NCBI GenBank assembly: GCA_030272585.1
Contig: BSYQ01000005.1
Span: 5,487,501 to 5,551,500, forward strand
DNA length: 64,000 nt
From: Bryopsis sp. KO-2023
Taxonomy: Eukaryota; Chlorophyta; Ulvophyceae; Bryopsidales; Bryopsidaceae
Reading direction: 5' to 3'
The notes under the pieces are model-generated. The model had not been told where the DNA came from and searched no databases. It saw nothing but the letters and a program-made list of their open reading frames with translations. This document shows, piece after piece, positions 61,368 to 64,000 of this stretch (position 1 is the first letter of the stretch; each line of letters begins with the position of its first letter). The position numbers and the translations under genes are program-made.

Positions 61368-64000
61368 GGATGGGGGGGGGGGGGGGGCTGTTCGTGAATA
61401 TTGAACACAAACAAAAACAGAAATTGCAAAATTGGATGAAAATTAAGCATGGGGGTCTAAGGGAAGGTCATTTTAAGTCATTATCAAGTGATTTAAGGGA
61501 ATCTCCCATCTATGAATGAATGATGGCCGAAATTCGGAGGATCGATCAGGGGTCGTGTATTTTATTTTTTATTAGTGAAGCGAGGTTGTACATCCGATTC
61601 TGAAGGGAGGAACATCAGTTTTTCGTTTTCGCTGTGGGATTCATTTCTTGGAAGTGGAAGTCAGATGATACAATGGTGTTCCAAGGGAAAACAGGATATG
61701 TCGGTTGTGTTGATCAGAGGTGGAAGACGAGTATCTGTTTTTTTTTTGTGTGTCCTTTTTATTCTTCATTCTGCTTTTTGCGTGGAGATGTTTTTCTTCG
61801 CTGGACTAATCCCAAGGATAGGTTTTTGTCGGGTGCCATCAGGCAAATCAGCAAAAGACATAAAAGATGAAGATATGGCTTCATTGGGATAAGCAGATTT
61901 ACGTTCCAAAGAGAACGAAAATCTGTTTGTTGGTTTTTATCTGTTTTGTCCTTGTTCCAGCATCATGGAGATGATGGTTGGGGTGGGTTGTAATTATTGA
62001 CTGATCAGTTTGAGAAAGGCCAGTTGCTGGTCCTTTTACTGTGACTTTCACCCCCTTGGTGGCTGTATGTATTTTCAATCTTGTGTATATCCCGATAGCA
62101 ACACCAAAAAGGAAATCTATGTTGCTACCATTGTTTCTCAGATCATGGGGCAATCTCATAACAAATTATCAGACTTTCATACCTTTAATCTGTATTCCCC
62201 TATTTCCCCCCCCAAAAAAAGTGCGATTTCCTGCTTGGTAGGATATTGTTGTTGAATGGGTTGATGAACCACTGCCAAAAAACAGAGTTCGCTGTTGTGA
62301 ATGCAGAAATTCATTTCCATCTCGTTCATAGCAAATCCTCCGCCCCGGGCAATGGAATTACATGATCAAAAAACGAAAACAAACATGCACAAACTAAGGC
62401 CGATTGTATTTTCCGATTGTACTATGCTTGACGATTGCAAACTCGACCTGCTCAGCCCCAAAACTATGGATAAATAAACACCCGCCCAGCAATAACTTTC
62501 GATTTCTCCGTTGTAACAGGAATTGGACTTGGAAAAGGTACTTTATAGCAATGCACATACTCAAAACTCAAAACCCCTCCTCATCATGATGGGAATACAA
62601 ACTTTTTTTTTTTTTTTTCCCCTTTTTTTTTACCTTCTTTTTCAACAGGGCCAGATGATCGAGAAAAAAATTTAGAACCTTTGCGCCTATTCTGAGACTA
62701 TCTGAAACCCCTCCACCCCCCCCCCCCAAAAAAAAAAAAAAAAGAAAAAGTAAAAAAGAAAAGAAAAAAGAGAAGAAAAAAACAACCCTTCCCCTCCACT
62801 TTTTTTTTCAATCAAAAGATTCGAAACCAAAAAAATTCTTTCCCTACGCATTGACAGTTCACTCAGATATTTCTTCTCACTTTTCTTTTCCCATTTCCAT
62901 TCTTTTTTCCTAAGAGTGTTTGTTTTCCACCCGCTGCTTTTTGCGAATTTTTTCCCCCCCCCTCCCTCCCTCCCCACCGACCAGCAAAAATGTACTTGGA
63001 TCAAAACAAAAAAGTGGAATCACGAAAAAAAACCAGACAAAAACAGAAAAAAAAAGTTTCTTCTTTTTTTTTCTGGAAGGTTGATTCGACATACCAATCG
63101 AACGCAGGAAAAAAAACATGAAAAAAAAAACCATTTAAAAGCTACTTTTCTTGGATGCTTCCTTTCCTTCTGTTCACAAAACCCCCGAAAAAAAACCCTC
63201 AAAAAACACACACATACACACACACAACAAAAAGAAACTATCTGTTCAAAAATTCAAAATCCAAATTACCCCCGCTAGAAATGATCACCCCTCATTTCTT
63301 TTTCCCTTGAATCACCAAAAGAAATCGCTCCATGATGGTCCAAATTCTTTTTTTGATTTCTCTGGTAACATACTAAAAAAAAGTTGCACGAAACAAAAAA
63401 ACCAAAAACTGAAGTACAAAAGCCTGTCTATTTTTCGCCCCTCAACTATCCTGATCTGAAATCAAATGAAGCGATTTTAATTTTTTTTTCTGCCTGTTTT
63501 TTTTTTAGGCAACAAACGAAGCCAATACAAACAGGTGGACCCAGAGCAGAACTCCGGGAAAACATCCAACATCTTTTTGTATTTTTTTCTGAAATTTGAA
63601 GTATTTTTTCTTCTCACACACACACACACACACACACATAGTAAAAGACCTGTCCATCCCTATCTCCCCCCCCCCCCCCCCCCCCCCACAAAAAAAAAAA
63701 AAGAAAACAAAAAGGATGACTAAAGATCTAACTGATTTAAATTTGAAAAGGCGAATACACATATTCAATTTCTTACTGTTTCTGTACCTTTTCTCGGCTC
63801 GATTCTGTGAATACATATCCCTAAAGAATTAACCAAATTCCTAGACTGTGCTCGACTTCCTTACAACTTCCCCTCACAATTTCCTTACAATATGCTTAAA
63901 AATAATAGATAAAAAAAAAAGAGATAAAAAAAAAGAAAAAATCAATCCAAAAAGAAAAAAAAAACACGATACGATATGATGAAATTACAAAGCCCCCAAA
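61368..64000. other. 3' flank of the oxygenase gene, low complexity, no gene seen
   Basis: Homopolymer-rich sequence: G-run near 61372-61388, A/T-runs throughout 62590-63500, a CA microsatellite around 63616-63638, a C-run at about 63667-63688. No ORF here has a recognisable domain. The oxygenase 3' UTR should lie in its first part. Confidence 0.5.

Noticed and set aside
61372..63700. Homopolymer and CA-repeat runs as possible regulatory or structured elements
   Set aside because: Ordinary low-complexity sequence of the kind common in eukaryotic intergenic DNA; no arrangement beyond simple repeats.
1..64000. CRISPR arrays, bacterial operons, rRNA or tRNA genes
   Set aside because: None seen. 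Spliced genes, LTR retrotransposons and absence of ribosome-binding patterns indicate eukaryotic nuclear DNA; direct repeats here are explained by LTRs and tandem duplications.

Overview
The window looks like nuclear DNA of a eukaryote of the green (streptophyte) lineage that still makes motile cilia. The left edge carries the 3' half of a spliced gene of the ciliary DNAI7/CASC1 (IC97) family. The right part carries a spliced 2-oxoglutarate/Fe(II) oxygenase of a plant-type family. The retrotransposons are chromodomain Ty3/gypsy elements (chromoviruses). A charophyte such as Chara, or another streptophyte with flagellated sperm, would fit; this is inference and no species is proven.

Between the two host genes, 2790-57161 is one nested stack of seven LTR retrotransposons. 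I resolved it by matching LTR pairs and target-site duplications (TSDs). Level 1: Z, a ~1.28 kb TRIM-like element (minus, 143-bp LTRs, 4-bp TSD ACAT). Level 2: A, ~9.3 kb (3450-56535, minus, 351-bp LTRs, TSD CTGCT), inside Z. Level 3: B (8164-18261, plus, 425-bp LTRs, TSD GTCCA) in the reverse-transcriptase region of A, and C (19720-53411, plus, 514-bp LTRs, TSD AGGAG) in the gag-protease linker of A. Level 4: E (21769-28201, minus, 309-bp LTRs, TSD TCACT) in gag of C, and B', a second copy of family B (32541-52006, minus, 418-bp LTRs, TSD CCTTC), in the integrase of C. Level 5: D (36566-45948, plus, 230-bp LTRs, TSD TTATT) in the integrase of B'. Removing each insertion plus one TSD copy rejoins every interrupted reading frame in phase.

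A, B/B' and C are autonomous-type elements with Gag, then a -1-frame Pol of protease, reverse transcriptase, RNase H, integrase and chromodomain. In all three families the gag stop codon directly follows a slippery-type heptamer, and 5-7 nt further on is a perfect or nearly perfect hairpin, so programmed -1 frameshifting is the likely expression mode. A and B also carry an extra sense ORF downstream of pol: a coiled-coil protein ending in a CxxC...LPCxxHxxC...CxxC RING-like module. I recognise no named family for it. D, E and Z have no retrotransposon genes and are probably moved in trans. All families share the primer-binding core TGGTTTCGGAGC.

The most unusual signal is inside D: about 8 kb without coding potential in which the pentamer GCGGA recurs about once per 45 bp on the sense strand only. 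The most interesting candidates for undescribed biology are this sense-strand motif field, the RING-like accessory proteins, and the shared frameshift architecture.
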